Positions 1 to 6,455 of a stretch of 11,637 nucleotides of DNA are shown piece after piece. The notes beneath the pieces are model-generated. The model was not told where the DNA came from. It did no database searches and saw nothing but the letters and a program-made list of their open reading frames with translations. Made by a program: the position numbers and the translations under genes. Where the stretch lies: NCBI GenBank assembly GCA_019246455.1, contig JAFAQJ010000153.1, positions 1-11,637 of the forward strand, in the 5' to 3' direction. Every line of letters begins with the position of its first letter. Position 1 is the first letter of the stretch. This DNA is from Pseudolabrys sp. Lineage in GTDB: Bacteria > Pseudomonadota > Alphaproteobacteria > Rhizobiales > Xanthobacteraceae.

Positions 1-1095
1 ACGTTGTCGGCGCTCGGCATTCCTCAGGTCGCCGTGGTGATGGGCTCGTGCACCGCGGGCGGCGCTTACGTGCCGGCGATGTCGGACGAGGCAATCATCG
101 TCAAGAACCAGGGCACCATCTTTCTCGGCGGCCCGCCGCTGGTGAAAGCCGCGACCGGCGAGGTGGTCAGCGCCGAGGAACTCGGCGGCGCCGACGTCCA
201 CACGCGCAATTCCGGCGTCGCTGATCATCTGGCGCAGGACGACCATCATGCACTCGAGATCGCCCGCCGCATTGTCGCGAACTTCAACACTAAAAAGACA
301 CCGGACATTCCGATCGTGACGCCGCGCGAACCGGCGCTCGATGTCGCCGAGCTCGATGGCATCGTGCCGGTCGATCTCAAGAAGCAGTATGACATCCGCG
401 AGGTGATCGCGCGCCTCGTCGACGGCTCCGAATTCGGCGAGTTCAAGACGCTCTATGGCCCGACTTTGGTATGCGGCTTCGCGCATCTTTACGGCATGCC
501 CGTCGGCATCCTCGGCAATAACGGGATTCTTTATTCCGAGAGCGCGATCAAGGGCGCGCACTTTATCGAACTGTGCTGCCAGCGCCGCATTCCGCTTCTC
601 TTCCTCCAGAACATCGTCGGCTTCATGGTCGGCCGCGATTACGAGGCCGGCGGCATCGCCAAGCACGGCGCCAAGCTCGTCACCGCGGTATCCTGCGCGC
701 AGGTGCCGAAGATCACGCTCGTGGTCGGCGGCTCCTATGGTGCCGGGAATTACGGCATGTGCGGACGCGGCTTCTCGCCGCGTTTCCTGTTTACCTGGCC
801 GAACGCGCGCGTTGCGCTGATGGGCTCGGAGCAGGCGGCGTCAGTGCTCGCCACCGTGCGCCGCGACAATATCGAGGCGTCCGGCAAATCGTGGAGCGCC
901 GACGAGGAGGAGGCTTTCAAGGCGCCGATCCGCGACCAATTCGAACGCGAGAGCGACCCTTATTTCGCCACCGCGCGGCTTTGGGACGACGGCATCATTG
1001 CGCCGTCGGAAACGCGCCGCGTGCTGGCGCTGGCATTTTCAGCAGCGCTCAATGCCCCGGTGCCGGAGACCAAGTTCGGCGTGTTTCGGATGTAA
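1..1095 (+). CDS. mccB: Methylcrotonoyl-CoA carboxylase beta (carboxyltransferase) subunit, 5'-partial
   Basis: This is the carboxyltransferase subunit, which moves the carboxyl group from carboxybiotin on the alpha subunit to 3-methylcrotonyl-CoA, giving 3-methylglutaconyl-CoA in leucine breakdown. The reading frame is open at base 1. The TTG at position 4 falls inside conserved sequence, so the true start lies outside the window. About 364 codons are present; the family is usually about 530 residues, so roughly 170 N-terminal residues are missing. The methylcrotonyl/geranyl-type carboxyltransferase core is clear: [11 protein letters not shown] (about 520-553), [18 protein letters not shown] (about 601-654), and [14 protein letters not shown] (727-768) followed by [18 protein letters not shown]. 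The last two blocks favour MCC over propionyl-CoA carboxylase beta. Geranyl-CoA carboxylase is the main alternative. The partner alpha subunit gene lies at 7331-9274, not adjacent. Confidence 0.93.
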   Translation, partial: TLSALGIPQVAVVMGSCTAGGAYVPAMSDEAIIVKNQGTIFLGGPPLVKAATGEVVSAEELGGADVHTRNSGVADHLAQDDHHALEIARRIVANFNTKKTPDIPIVTPREPALDVAELDGIVPVDLKKQYDIREVIARLVDGSEFGEFKTLYGPTLVCGFAHLYGMPVGILGNNGILYSESAIKGAHFIELCCQRRIPLLFLQNIVGFMVGRDYEAGGIAKHGAKLVTAVSCAQVPKITLVVGGSYGAGNYGMCGRGFSPRFLFTWPNARVALMGSEQAASVLATVRRDNIEASGKSWSADEEEAFKAPIRDQFERESDPYFATARLWDDGIIAPSETRRVLALAFSAALNAPVPETKFGVFRM

Positions 1096-1109
1096 TCCTT
1101 GAGGGCCGC

Positions 1110-1577
1110 ATGAAAAACAGAATCACGGCGGCGGTGATGGCCGCGTGTGTGTTTAGCATCTCGCCCGCACACGCGATTCAGCTCCAGCCCGGGGAATGGC
1201 AGGAAACCACGTCCGGCACCGAGGACGGCAAGCCGGTGCCGCCCGACGTTGACAAAAGCTGCCTCGGTCCGGAGGAAGCGCGCGACGCTACTAATGTCGT
1301 TAAGCAGATGAAGAGCGAGATGCAGGAGCAGGCCGGTCAGTGCCAAACCTTCGACGTGAAAGAGAACGGCAACACAGTCGTCTTCACGATGAAATGCGGC
1401 GATGGCAAGCAGTTCATGCTCGACATCGCCGGCACCTTCACGTTCGTCTCGGCGACGCGTTACACCGGCACGATGAAATCGACGATGGGCATGGCCGGCA
1501 AGATGATCTCACAGGACAAGATCATCGAGGCCGTGCGGGTCGGCGACTGCAAGCCGGGAAGCGAGAAGAAGAACTGA
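1110..1577 (+). CDS. DUF3617 family secreted protein
   Basis: A 155-residue protein of unknown function, probably periplasmic. Residues 1-22 form a signal peptide with a KNR n-region and a likely cut after AHA. The mature part opens with LQPGEWQETTSG, the N-terminal signature of DUF3617. Four cysteines follow the signal (in SCLG, GQCQ, MKCG and GDCK), consistent with two disulfides in an oxidising compartment. The C-terminal half is beta-rich and ends in a lysine-rich tail. The ATG at 1110 is chosen because it starts the signal peptide; the frame is open further upstream only as a shadow of the carboxylase gene. It lies 14 bases after the carboxylase stop with a weak GAGG upstream, so it is probably co-transcribed with that gene. 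No metabolic link to leucine breakdown is evident. Confidence 0.85.
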   Translation: MKNRITAAVMAACVFSISPAHAIQLQPGEWQETTSGTEDGKPVPPDVDKSCLGPEEARDATNVVKQMKSEMQEQAGQCQTFDVKENGNTVVFTMKCGDGKQFMLDIAGTFTFVSATRYTGTMKSTMGMAGKMISQDKIIEAVRVGDCKPGSEKKN

Positions 1578-1596
1578 CGCGCGGAAGGACTCAACT

Positions 1597-1740
1597 TTAT
1601 CGCGCCGGCAGCATTGAGATCACGGTGTCCCAGTTTACGAATGGCTGTTGCGGGCCGAACTTGGCCATCCCGGTGTCGTGCACATAGGCGCTGCCTAGCA
1701 CCAGCAGCGCGCCGACAAATACTCCGACAATAAAATTCAT
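1597..1740 (-). CDS. 47-residue single-pass membrane protein with VNWD motif
   Basis: An unrecognised short protein, supported by three features. It has an ATG at 1740 preceded by a good Shine-Dalgarno (GGAGAG, about 4 bases from the start), a hydrophobic helix at about residues 3-20, and clear resemblance to the larger protein at 4142-4363. Both begin with a glycine-rich helix (G6, G10-A11, G16, A18-Y19, then D22) and carry VNWD followed by a residue and V; here VNWD is at residues 35-38. This copy ends nine residues after VNWD and lacks the charged C-terminal segment of its relative. It converges on the DUF3617 gene with only 19 bases between the stops and no visible terminator. It is divergent from the cytochrome gene. 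Function unknown; probably an inner-membrane protein with a short tail. Confidence 0.7.
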   Translation of the reverse strand: MNFIVGVFVGALLVLGSAYVHDTGMAKFGPQQPFVNWDTVISMLPAR

Positions 1741-1890
1741 ATATCTCTCCACCGCGCCAGATGACGTTTCTCAATATACGGCATCACGCAGTTTCGGATT
1801 AGTCCAATTCCAATGTTTTTGCGCTGCCTTGCTTTGCCGGCGCAGCGGTGACACTGATCTTTGCATACCGAATTCATGCCGAGGAGTGCC

Positions 1891-2430
1891 ATGCATCTCC
1901 GATTGCTCGCCGCCGCGTTTATCGCCGCCGCGTTCTGCGCCTCCGTGGTGATGGCGCAAGATAAACCGGATGCCAAAATGCCGGACGCCGCTAAGCCCAC
2001 CGCGTCCGAGCAACAGGCCAATGACAAGCCCGAGCCCGGCAAAACCTATGTGCCCGGCATCGAGCAGTTTATGAATGTCATCCAGACCGAGCACACCAAA
2101 TTGTGGTTCGCCGCGCAGGCCAAGAATTGGGATCTGGCTGCCTACAATCTCGGCGAGATCAAAGAATTGCTCGGCGACGTGCAGGACCTTTATCCAAAAT
2201 TCAAGAGCCTGCCGTTCGCCGACATGACCGATGCGGTCGTCACCGGCCCGATCGGCGAATTGGAAAAAGCGGTGGATGCGAAGGACGGCAAGAAATTCGC
2301 CGCCGCCTACGACAACCTCGTCACAGCTTGCAACGGCTGTCACGAAGGCACGCAGATGGGGTTTGTCGTGATCCAGCGTCCAACTGTGAATCAGTTCAGC
2401 AACCAGAACTTCGCGCGGAAGAAGAAGTAG
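1891..2430 (+). CDS. Secreted class II-like cytochrome c
   Basis: A 179-residue periplasmic c-type haem protein. A signal peptide (residues 1-22, alanine-rich core, likely cut after VMA) is followed by a charged, proline-rich linker and a mostly helical domain. The haem-binding CNGCH motif lies near the C terminus, at residues 147-151. A single C-terminal CxxCH after a helical domain is the arrangement of class II cytochromes (c'/c-556 four-helix bundles), though I cannot name a closer family. Start choice: ATG 1891 has GAGGAG four bases upstream and begins directly with the signal peptide. ATG 1876 and TTG 1861 in the same frame would add a poor n-region. Export and haem attachment would need Sec and the cytochrome c maturation system, not seen here. 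Redox partner unknown. The gene stands alone, flanked by minus-strand genes on both sides. Confidence 0.82.
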   Translation: MHLRLLAAAFIAAAFCASVVMAQDKPDAKMPDAAKPTASEQQANDKPEPGKTYVPGIEQFMNVIQTEHTKLWFAAQAKNWDLAAYNLGEIKELLGDVQDLYPKFKSLPFADMTDAVVTGPIGELEKAVDAKDGKKFAAAYDNLVTACNGCHEGTQMGFVVIQRPTVNQFSNQNFARKKK

Positions 2431-2473
2431 CGCTACGGTTCGTGGGTCATCCGATTCAAAGGGGTCTCGTCTA

Positions 2474-2497
2474 CACCGCCCGTTGTGGGCGGAGTGT
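2474..2497. terminator. Candidate stem-loop between convergent genes
   Basis: CCGCCC (2476-2481) and GGGCGG (2487-2492) form a perfect 6-bp stem with loop GTTGT. ACAC/GTGT can extend it past a small bulge. It lies between the convergent cytochrome gene (stop 2430) and the 54-residue gene (stop 2506). There is no U-tract on either side, so it is only a weak intrinsic terminator candidate. The rest of 2431-2505 shows nothing else. Confidence 0.3.
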
Positions 2498-2505
2498 TAC
2501 GCTGG

Positions 2506-2670
2506 CTATTGCTTAGTGCCGCCGCCAATATGGAGGCCCGCCGGACCAATGTTGATGTTCAAACCGGAGGTCTGCTTGGGGTTGCGATCCTGATACTCGT
2601 AATAGCCGAGCACGGCGACGCCGACGACCAGCGCGCCAACAATCATATACAGCACATTGTTGCGTGACAT
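2506..2670 (-). CDS. 54-residue single-pass membrane protein with C-terminal GLNINIG segment
   Basis: A short protein starting at the ATG at 2670 and supported by AGGGG seven bases upstream. Residues 5-24 form one hydrophobic helix (MIVGALVVGVAVLGYY), followed by a charged turn (EYQDRNPKQ) and a short, regular segment GLNINIGPAGLHIGGG. The C-terminal segment alternates hydrophobic and polar residues around glycines, suggesting a small beta-hairpin outside or against the membrane. I associate this architecture with small uncharacterised proteins of Bradyrhizobium-like bacteria, but cannot confirm it here. An upstream in-frame ATG (2784) would add 38 residues with no conserved look and no better ribosome site, so it is rejected. 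It lies 117 bases downstream of the MFS gene on the same strand and could be co-transcribed or use its own promoter. Function unknown. Confidence 0.72.
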   Translation of the reverse strand: MSRNNVLYMIVGALVVGVAVLGYYEYQDRNPKQTSGLNINIGPAGLHIGGGTKQ

Positions 2671-2687
2671 GATTCGCCCCTGTGTTT

Positions 2688-2703
2688 CGCGCGCCGGCGC
2701 GCG
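2688..2703. repeat. 16-bp perfect palindrome in the leader of the 54-residue gene
   Basis: CGCGCGCCGGCGCGCG equals its own reverse complement and lies 17 bases upstream of the start codon at 2670. It could be an operator or part of a leader hairpin. It may also be chance in GC-rich DNA. Confidence 0.4.
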
Positions 2704-2787
2704 TTGCCAGCGGCGGTCAAAATAACACGCTGTCGCAAAAAAGGTTCCATTGCCACACGCTGCCAGACGCCGCGTGTTGCACATTTG

Positions 2788-3999
2788 TCAAAGGGAAGGC
2801 TGCGCGATGTCCGTCCGCGATAGCGCCGCGTAAATCAGCGCCGCGCCGGCGAAGATCCAGCACGCCGTCGGCATCCAAACGATCGCGGCTCTGAAAGTCT
2901 CGTCGGCGATCAATCCAGACGCCGTCACCGCCATACGCGCGAAGGTGGCGAGCGCAAGCGCCGAGAACAGCAAGCCGGCCATCGCGCCTTCGTGGCCGTT
3001 CTGCCCGATCGAGAAAGCGAGCGCGAACGCTGCCATCAAGATGCAACCCCAGGCCGCGCCTGACGCCGCTTGCGCGAGGATCATCCATTCGAGGCTGCTC
3101 GCTGCTGCCGTCGCCAGAATGGCAAGTGCGCCCAGGAGGGCGGCGACTCCCATCATCGGGTAGGCGCCGATCCGGTCGGTGTAGCGGCTCGCCGGGAGCA
3201 TCGCCAGATTGAAACCGATCCAGAAGATCGGCATCAGATATTCGAGATCCGAAGGCTTGGCGAAGCGAAGGAAGAGCGGCGCACTATTGATGGCAAAATG
3301 CAACTGATAGCCGAGCGCCAGCACGATTAGGGCAAGTCCGAAGGCGACGGCACGGCGGCTCAACGGTGTCTTTGCCATTGTTTTTGCCTTGGCGGGCACT
3401 GGCGCGGTGTTCGCGAGATGCCGTTCGACAGCGACGAGGCCGAAACTGGTGAGCACCAAAGCGATGCTGGCGAGCGCGAAGGGCCAACGCGGGTCTTGCT
3501 GGCGCAAGGCGACGGCGAGATAGGGGCCGGCAGCGCCCGCGAGGCCGTACCCAAGCATCGCTAGCGCCGCAAGCCAGGGGATCGCGGGTTTGGCGGCGTA
3601 TTTGCCGAGCAGCATCAAGGGCGGCGCGCGCAGCGCCGATGACGTCACGGCCCAGATCACCGTGAGGGTCATAAAAACGGCTGTGCCGCCGGATGCGGCA
3701 AAGGGCAGCGCCAGGAAGGCGGCGCACGAGAGAAGCGTGATCGCCGCCGCCCAATATCCCAGTCGCCCGAGCACCTTCGATACTTTGTCGGAAGCGACGC
3801 CGGTGGCGAAGTCCGCAATCGTAAAGATCGCCTGATCGAGCATCAGCAACAGGACCACCGCGCCGCGCGGAATCCCCGCCGTCGCGGCCAAGGCCGGCAG
3901 ATAGATGGCGTAAACGGTCCAGCACAGCGTGAAGAACAGTTGGAGCAGCGCCAGATAGAATCCGGCGCGATGCGGAACTGTAACCGCAGTTGTTGCCAT
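2788..3999 (-). CDS. Major facilitator superfamily (MFS) transporter
   Basis: A 403-residue polytopic inner-membrane protein with about 12 predicted helices, split by a basic loop at about residues 192-215 (VERHL to SRR). The first loop carries GVASDKVSKVLGR (67-79), the MFS motif A between helices 2 and 3. The matching second-half loop has TDRIG (274-278), as expected from the duplicated six-helix fold. This makes it a secondary carrier, but the substrate cannot be read from the sequence. Start: ATG 3999 is preceded by GGGGGAAG about five bases away. The frame stays open to 4068, but that segment is hydrophilic, has no ribosome site and reaches the terminator hairpin, so it is excluded. The hairpin at 4067-4097 separates it from the minus-strand gene upstream, suggesting its own promoter within 4000-4066, where I see no convincing -35/-10 pair. 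Confidence 0.87.
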   Translation of the reverse strand: MATTAVTVPHRAGFYLALLQLFFTLCWTVYAIYLPALAATAGIPRGAVVLLLMLDQAIFTIADFATGVASDKVSKVLGRLGYWAAAITLLSCAAFLALPFAASGGTAVFMTLTVIWAVTSSALRAPPLMLLGKYAAKPAIPWLAALAMLGYGLAGAAGPYLAVALRQQDPRWPFALASIALVLTSFGLVAVERHLANTAPVPAKAKTMAKTPLSRRAVAFGLALIVLALGYQLHFAINSAPLFLRFAKPSDLEYLMPIFWIGFNLAMLPASRYTDRIGAYPMMGVAALLGALAILATAAASSLEWMILAQAASGAAWGCILMAAFALAFSIGQNGHEGAMAGLLFSALALATFARMAVTASGLIADETFRAAIVWMPTACWIFAGAALIYAALSRTDIAQPSL

Positions 4000-4066
4000 A
4001 CTGTCTTCCCCCGTGGTCAGGCTAGCAAGTTCCGCGGACGCCGGCATGATCAAGTGACGGGAAAAC

Positions 4067-4097
4067 AAAAGCGCGCTTCATCGCGAAGCGCGCTTTT
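4067..4097 (-). terminator. Strong bidirectional hairpin terminator
   Basis: AAAAGCGCGCTTC (4067-4079) and GAAGCGCGCTTTT (4085-4097) form a perfect 13-bp stem closed by a 5-base loop (ATCGC). Read on the minus strand it ends in TTTTGTTTTC, a proper U-rich tail. It lies 44 bases after the stop of the minus-strand 73-residue gene, so it most likely ends that transcript and insulates the MFS gene. The plus-strand side ends in TTTT as well, so it may block antisense transcription too. Confidence 0.85.
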
Positions 4098-4141
4098 GAC
4101 CAGGCATCGATATGTTAGTCGCGGCGGAAAAGCTGTGTCCG

Positions 4142-4363
4142 TTACCCGACGTGGCGGTTCCATTGCGCCTTAGCGCGGTCCGATAAGCGATCGAACTGGA
4201 CTTTGGCCTTGGTGGTGAACACATCCCACTTCTGGCCGACAATGTCCCAGTTCACCATGGCCTGTTCCTTAGGGGTGCCAGCCAAAGCGTTGTGGGAGTC
4301 ATAGAGATAGGCTCCGCCAATCGTAATGGCAGCGCCGAGGATGATGCCGAAGAGCGTTCGCAT
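4142..4363 (-). CDS. 73-residue membrane-anchored protein with VNWD motif
   Basis: An unrecognised short protein starting at ATG 4363, with GGGAGGT four bases upstream. Residues 3-21 are a glycine/alanine-rich hydrophobic helix ending in AYLYD. A linker follows, then VNWD at 37-40 and a charged amphipathic C-terminal segment (about 41-72) rich in K, R, D and W, with four tryptophans in the whole protein. It could be an inner-membrane anchor with a short helical soluble tail. It is related to the 47-residue protein at 1597-1740, which has the same helix pattern and VNWD but no tail. The frame runs open upstream to 4525, but only the ATG at 4363 has a good ribosome site. It is monocistronic: divergent from the gene at 4548 and followed by a strong terminator. 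Function unknown. Confidence 0.78.
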   Translation of the reverse strand: MRTLFGIILGAAITIGGAYLYDSHNALAGTPKEQAMVNWDIVGQKWDVFTTKAKVQFDRLSDRAKAQWNRHVG

Positions 4364-4430
4364 GGCGACCTCCCTGTTCCGGCCAGAAAACGCCGCCTCC
4401 GCGCCCGTTGTTCCATGTTTAGGAGCGGAA

Positions 4431-4457
4431 CCCGCGATAATGCCGGTAAATCGCGGG
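4431..4457. repeat. 8-bp inverted repeat in a divergent intergenic region
   Basis: CCCGCGAT (4431-4438) and ATCGCGGG (4450-4457) are perfect inverted arms with an 11-base spacer. They lie in the 184-base gap between the divergent genes starting at 4363 and 4548, about 68-94 bases upstream of the minus-strand start. Half-site size and spacing would suit a dimeric regulator or a leader hairpin. Nothing else definite is seen in 4364-4530. Confidence 0.4.
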
Positions 4458-4535
4458 CCGCAGAGACGAGCGCTAAGCCCATGAAATAGCGGCAGTAATC
4501 GTCGTAAAAAGTTCTGCAGGTCCAAAAAAAGCTGT

Positions 4536-4541
4536 TATATT
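4536..4541 (+). promoter_or_regulatory. Possible -10 box for a leaderless transcript
   Basis: TATATT matches the -10 consensus at five of six positions. A start about seven bases downstream would fall on the A of ATG 4548. No Shine-Dalgarno precedes that ATG. The -35 region (about 4512-4518) is poor, so this is tentative. Confidence 0.25.
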
Positions 4542-4547
4542 GTCCAC

Positions 4548-5018
4548 ATGAATAAGAGTTCAGTAAAAGCTGCGCGGCGTAACGCGAAACCGGCGTCCAA
4601 GTCCCTGGCAAAGTCGGTAGCCAAGCTGGTGCAGCGTAAGGGGAAGAAGGCGGCGAAAGCGGCCCGAACCTCGGCCAAGAAATCCTCGAATGCCGCGCGC
4701 CGGACTACGGCGGCCACCGCGGCAAAAGCGCATGCGCCGCGGGCCGCCGCCCCGGGCAAAAGCGAGCTAGCGATCATGCGCACGGCATCGCCGCCGGTCC
4801 AGCCGGTCGCGATCGAAATTCCCGTGAAGACTCATAAGTACGTCGTAGGCGACACCGTCTATTACAATTCGCCGAGCTTTGGCCGCGCCGCCGCCACGGG
4901 GAGCTACACGGTAGTGAAGTTGCTGCCGTCGGAAGGCGACGATTACCAGTATCGCATCAAGAGCACCGGCGAAGCCTTTGAACGGGTGGCGAAAGAAAGC
5001 CAGCTCGACCGCGCCTGA
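4548..5018 (+). CDS. Protein with histone-like basic tail and small C-terminal domain
   Basis: A 156-residue protein of unknown function in two parts. Residues 1-71 hold 14 lysines and 7 arginines, with no acidic and no aromatic residues, and are otherwise mostly A, S, T and P. This resembles a histone H1-like disordered tail that would bind nucleic acid nonspecifically. After a proline-rich linker, residues 96-153 form a compact domain: KYVVGDTVYY, then GSYTVVKLLPSEGDDYQYRIKS, then GEAFERVAKESQL. It looks like a small SH3-like beta-barrel, and I recall similar unnamed proteins in rhizobial genomes. The ATG at 4548 has no ribosome site. The internal ATG at 4776 would give the folded domain alone, but the tail's strongly biased composition suggests the long form is real. 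It is divergent from the 73-residue gene. Role inferred only: DNA or RNA binding. Confidence 0.75.
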   Translation: MNKSSVKAARRNAKPASKSLAKSVAKLVQRKGKKAAKAARTSAKKSSNAARRTTAATAAKAHAPRAAAPGKSELAIMRTASPPVQPVAIEIPVKTHKYVVGDTVYYNSPSFGRAAATGSYTVVKLLPSEGDDYQYRIKSTGEAFERVAKESQLDRA

Positions 5019-5035
5019 TCCGTGCTTCTGAGCCG

Positions 5036-5064
5036 CCGACAAGCCCATACATCGGCGCTATGAT
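5036..5064 (+). promoter_or_regulatory. Candidate sigma-70-type promoter of the GYD-Bug-mccA gene run
   Basis: CCGACA (5036-5041, four of six consensus bases) and TATGAT (5059-5064, five of six) are 17 bases apart. They lie 51 bases upstream of the GYD start, placing transcription initiation near 5071. This is the only plausible pair I see in the 96-base gap, and it would drive the whole five-gene run. Confidence 0.45.
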
Positions 5065-5067
5065 CGT

Positions 5068-5087
5068 TTGGCCGGCGTTGGCCGGCG
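5068..5087. repeat. 10-bp tandem duplication in the predicted leader
   Basis: TTGGCCGGCG occurs twice head to tail, directly after the predicted -10 box and before the GYD ribosome site. It could fold into a leader hairpin or be a replication-slippage product. Confidence 0.5.
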
Positions 5088-5114
5088 CCGTACATGCCCC
5101 CAACAGGACCGAGC

Positions 5115-5450
5115 ATGCCGATCTACATCACCCAAGGTCGCTACACCCGTGAGGCGATCAAAGGGATGATCGTCAAGCCGGAGGATCGCGCCGATGCCGT
5201 GTCGCGCGTGATCGCCAAAGCCGGCGGCCGGTTGATCGGCTATTACGTTACGTTCGGCGAATACGATTTCCTGACGATCAGCGAGATTCCGGGCGATATC
5301 CAGATGCTGGCGACGCTTTTGGCGGTGGCAAGTGGCGGCGGCGTCACGGATTTGCGCACGACGGTGGCTATGACCTCGACGGAAGCCGCCGGCGCCTTTG
5401 CGGCGGCGTCCGATCTTGCGCCGGGATTTAAATCGGCGGGCGGAGTTTAA
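5115..5450 (+). CDS. GYD domain protein
   Basis: A 111-residue soluble protein of the GYD family: small ferredoxin-like alpha/beta proteins, cytoplasmic, of unknown biochemical role. Recognisable parts are the N-terminal strand YITQGRYT, a helix over the KPEDRADAVSRVIAKAGG region, and the family signature GYYVTFGEYDFLTISEIP with GEYD at residues 48-51. The last 30 residues are an alanine/glycine-rich extension beyond the usual domain. ATG 5115 is chosen because AGGA lies seven bases upstream and the domain begins immediately. The in-frame ATG at 5094 would add seven unconserved residues. It is the first gene of the run and its stop is only 3 bases from the next start, so translation is probably coupled to the Bug protein. 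Any functional partnership is inferred only. Confidence 0.85.
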   Translation: MPIYITQGRYTREAIKGMIVKPEDRADAVSRVIAKAGGRLIGYYVTFGEYDFLTISEIPGDIQMLATLLAVASGGGVTDLRTTVAMTSTEAAGAFAAASDLAPGFKSAGGV

Positions 5451-5453
5451 GAA

Positions 5454-6431
5454 ATGTCGATTTGTGCCCGGCTATGCGCCCTAGCGCTCGCTTTTGCCGC
5501 CGTTCTGCCGTTCGGCGGTGGTGCTATGGCCGAGGATTACCCCAGTCGGCCAGTTAAGTTCATCGTGCCGTTCGGCGCCGGTGGTCCGGCCGACGTCTAT
5601 GCGCGGGTTCTGGCGCAGTATCTCTCTGAAACGCTGAAGCAGTCATTCGTGGTCGAAGACAGGCCGGGCGCGGGCTCAGTCGTGGGAACCGATGTCGTCG
5701 CGAAGTCGGCACCCGATGGCTACACGCTCCTAGTGATGTCGAATACGCATACGACCAACGAATCGCTGATCCCGAACAAGCCTTACGAGTTGATGCGCGA
5801 TTTCGTGCCAGTCGCGCCGATCAACTATTCGGATCTCTTGATGGTCATCCATCCCTCGGTGCCGGCGAAAGACCTCAAGGAATTCATCGCGCTCGCCAAG
5901 AAGGATCCCGGCAAGCTCAATTATGCCTCGTCCGGCCCCGGAACGCCGTACCATATGGCGGGCGAGCTCTTTAAGGCGATGAGCAAGACCGACATCGTCC
6001 ATGTTCCGCACAAGGCCTCGGGCGATGCCCGTAACAGCGTGATCGGCGGCCACGTGCAAATGATGTTCGACGCGATCACCACGATGGCGCCGTTGGCGCA
6101 GGCCGGGCAGGTCAAAGCGCTCGCCACGACGGGACTCACGCGCTCGCCCTTGATGCCGGACGTGCCGACCGTCTCGGAAGCCGGTGTCCCGGGTTACGAA
6201 GCCACTATCTGGCTCGGCGTGATGGCGCCGAAGGGAACTCCGCCGGAAGTCATCAGCAGGCTCAATGCCGAAATCAACAAGGTCATCGAGCTGCCGGCCG
6301 TCAAAGAGACATGGGCTAAGCAGGGCGCGATCCCGATGCACATGAGCGTGCCGGAATTCGATGCCTATCTGCGCAAAGACATCGACAAATGGTCCGAAGT
6401 CGTCAAAATCTCCGGCGCAACGGTTCAATAA
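5454..6431 (+). CDS. Bug/TctC family periplasmic solute-binding protein
   Basis: A 325-residue extracytoplasmic solute receptor of the Bug/TctC family, which captures small carboxylates in the periplasm, classically for tripartite tricarboxylate transporters. Residues 1-26 are a signal peptide (likely cut after AMA). The mature start YPSRPVKFIVPFGAGGPADVY is the family hallmark. DRPGAGSVVGTDVVAKSAPDGYTL and LNYASSGPGTPYHMAGELF then form ligand-pocket regions, with PDVPTVSEAGVPGYE near residues 235-250. Length is normal. The ribosome site GGAG (5442-5445) lies inside the preceding GYD gene, 8 bases from the ATG. No tctA or tctB membrane genes are in the window, so this is an orphan receptor. 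That is common where the family has expanded. The ligand is unknown; its place upstream of the carboxylase alpha gene hints at a carboxylate, as inference only. Confidence 0.93.
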   Translation: MSICARLCALALAFAAVLPFGGGAMAEDYPSRPVKFIVPFGAGGPADVYARVLAQYLSETLKQSFVVEDRPGAGSVVGTDVVAKSAPDGYTLLVMSNTHTTNESLIPNKPYELMRDFVPVAPINYSDLLMVIHPSVPAKDLKEFIALAKKDPGKLNYASSGPGTPYHMAGELFKAMSKTDIVHVPHKASGDARNSVIGGHVQMMFDAITTMAPLAQAGQVKALATTGLTRSPLMPDVPTVSEAGVPGYEATIWLGVMAPKGTPPEVISRLNAEINKVIELPAVKETWAKQGAIPMHMSVPEFDAYLRKDIDKWSEVVKISGATVQ

Positions 6432-6455
6432 CTGTAGTCGGGCACAGCGCATCTT

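Noticed and set aside
573..1109. Upstream extension of the DUF3617 frame into the carboxylase gene
   Set aside because: The translated extension is arginine-rich out-of-frame sequence. The signal peptide begins at ATG 1110.
1771..2343. 190-codon frame antisense to the cytochrome gene
   Set aside because: No recognisable domain, and it overlaps the well-supported signal peptide and haem motif on the other strand.
2725..2762. Direct repeat ACACGCTG at 2725 and 2755
   Set aside because: Eight bases repeated once at 30-base spacing is weak evidence, and part of it lies in the stem described above.
2737..2777. Possible terminator for the MFS gene (ACACGC/GCGTGT stem, minus-strand T6)
   Set aside because: The stem is only 6 bp with an 11-base loop, and the T run starts 12 bases after it, too far for a normal intrinsic terminator.
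5730..6452. 240-codon frame antisense to the Bug protein gene
   Set aside because: Histidine/arginine-rich shadow with no motifs; the sense gene is unambiguous.
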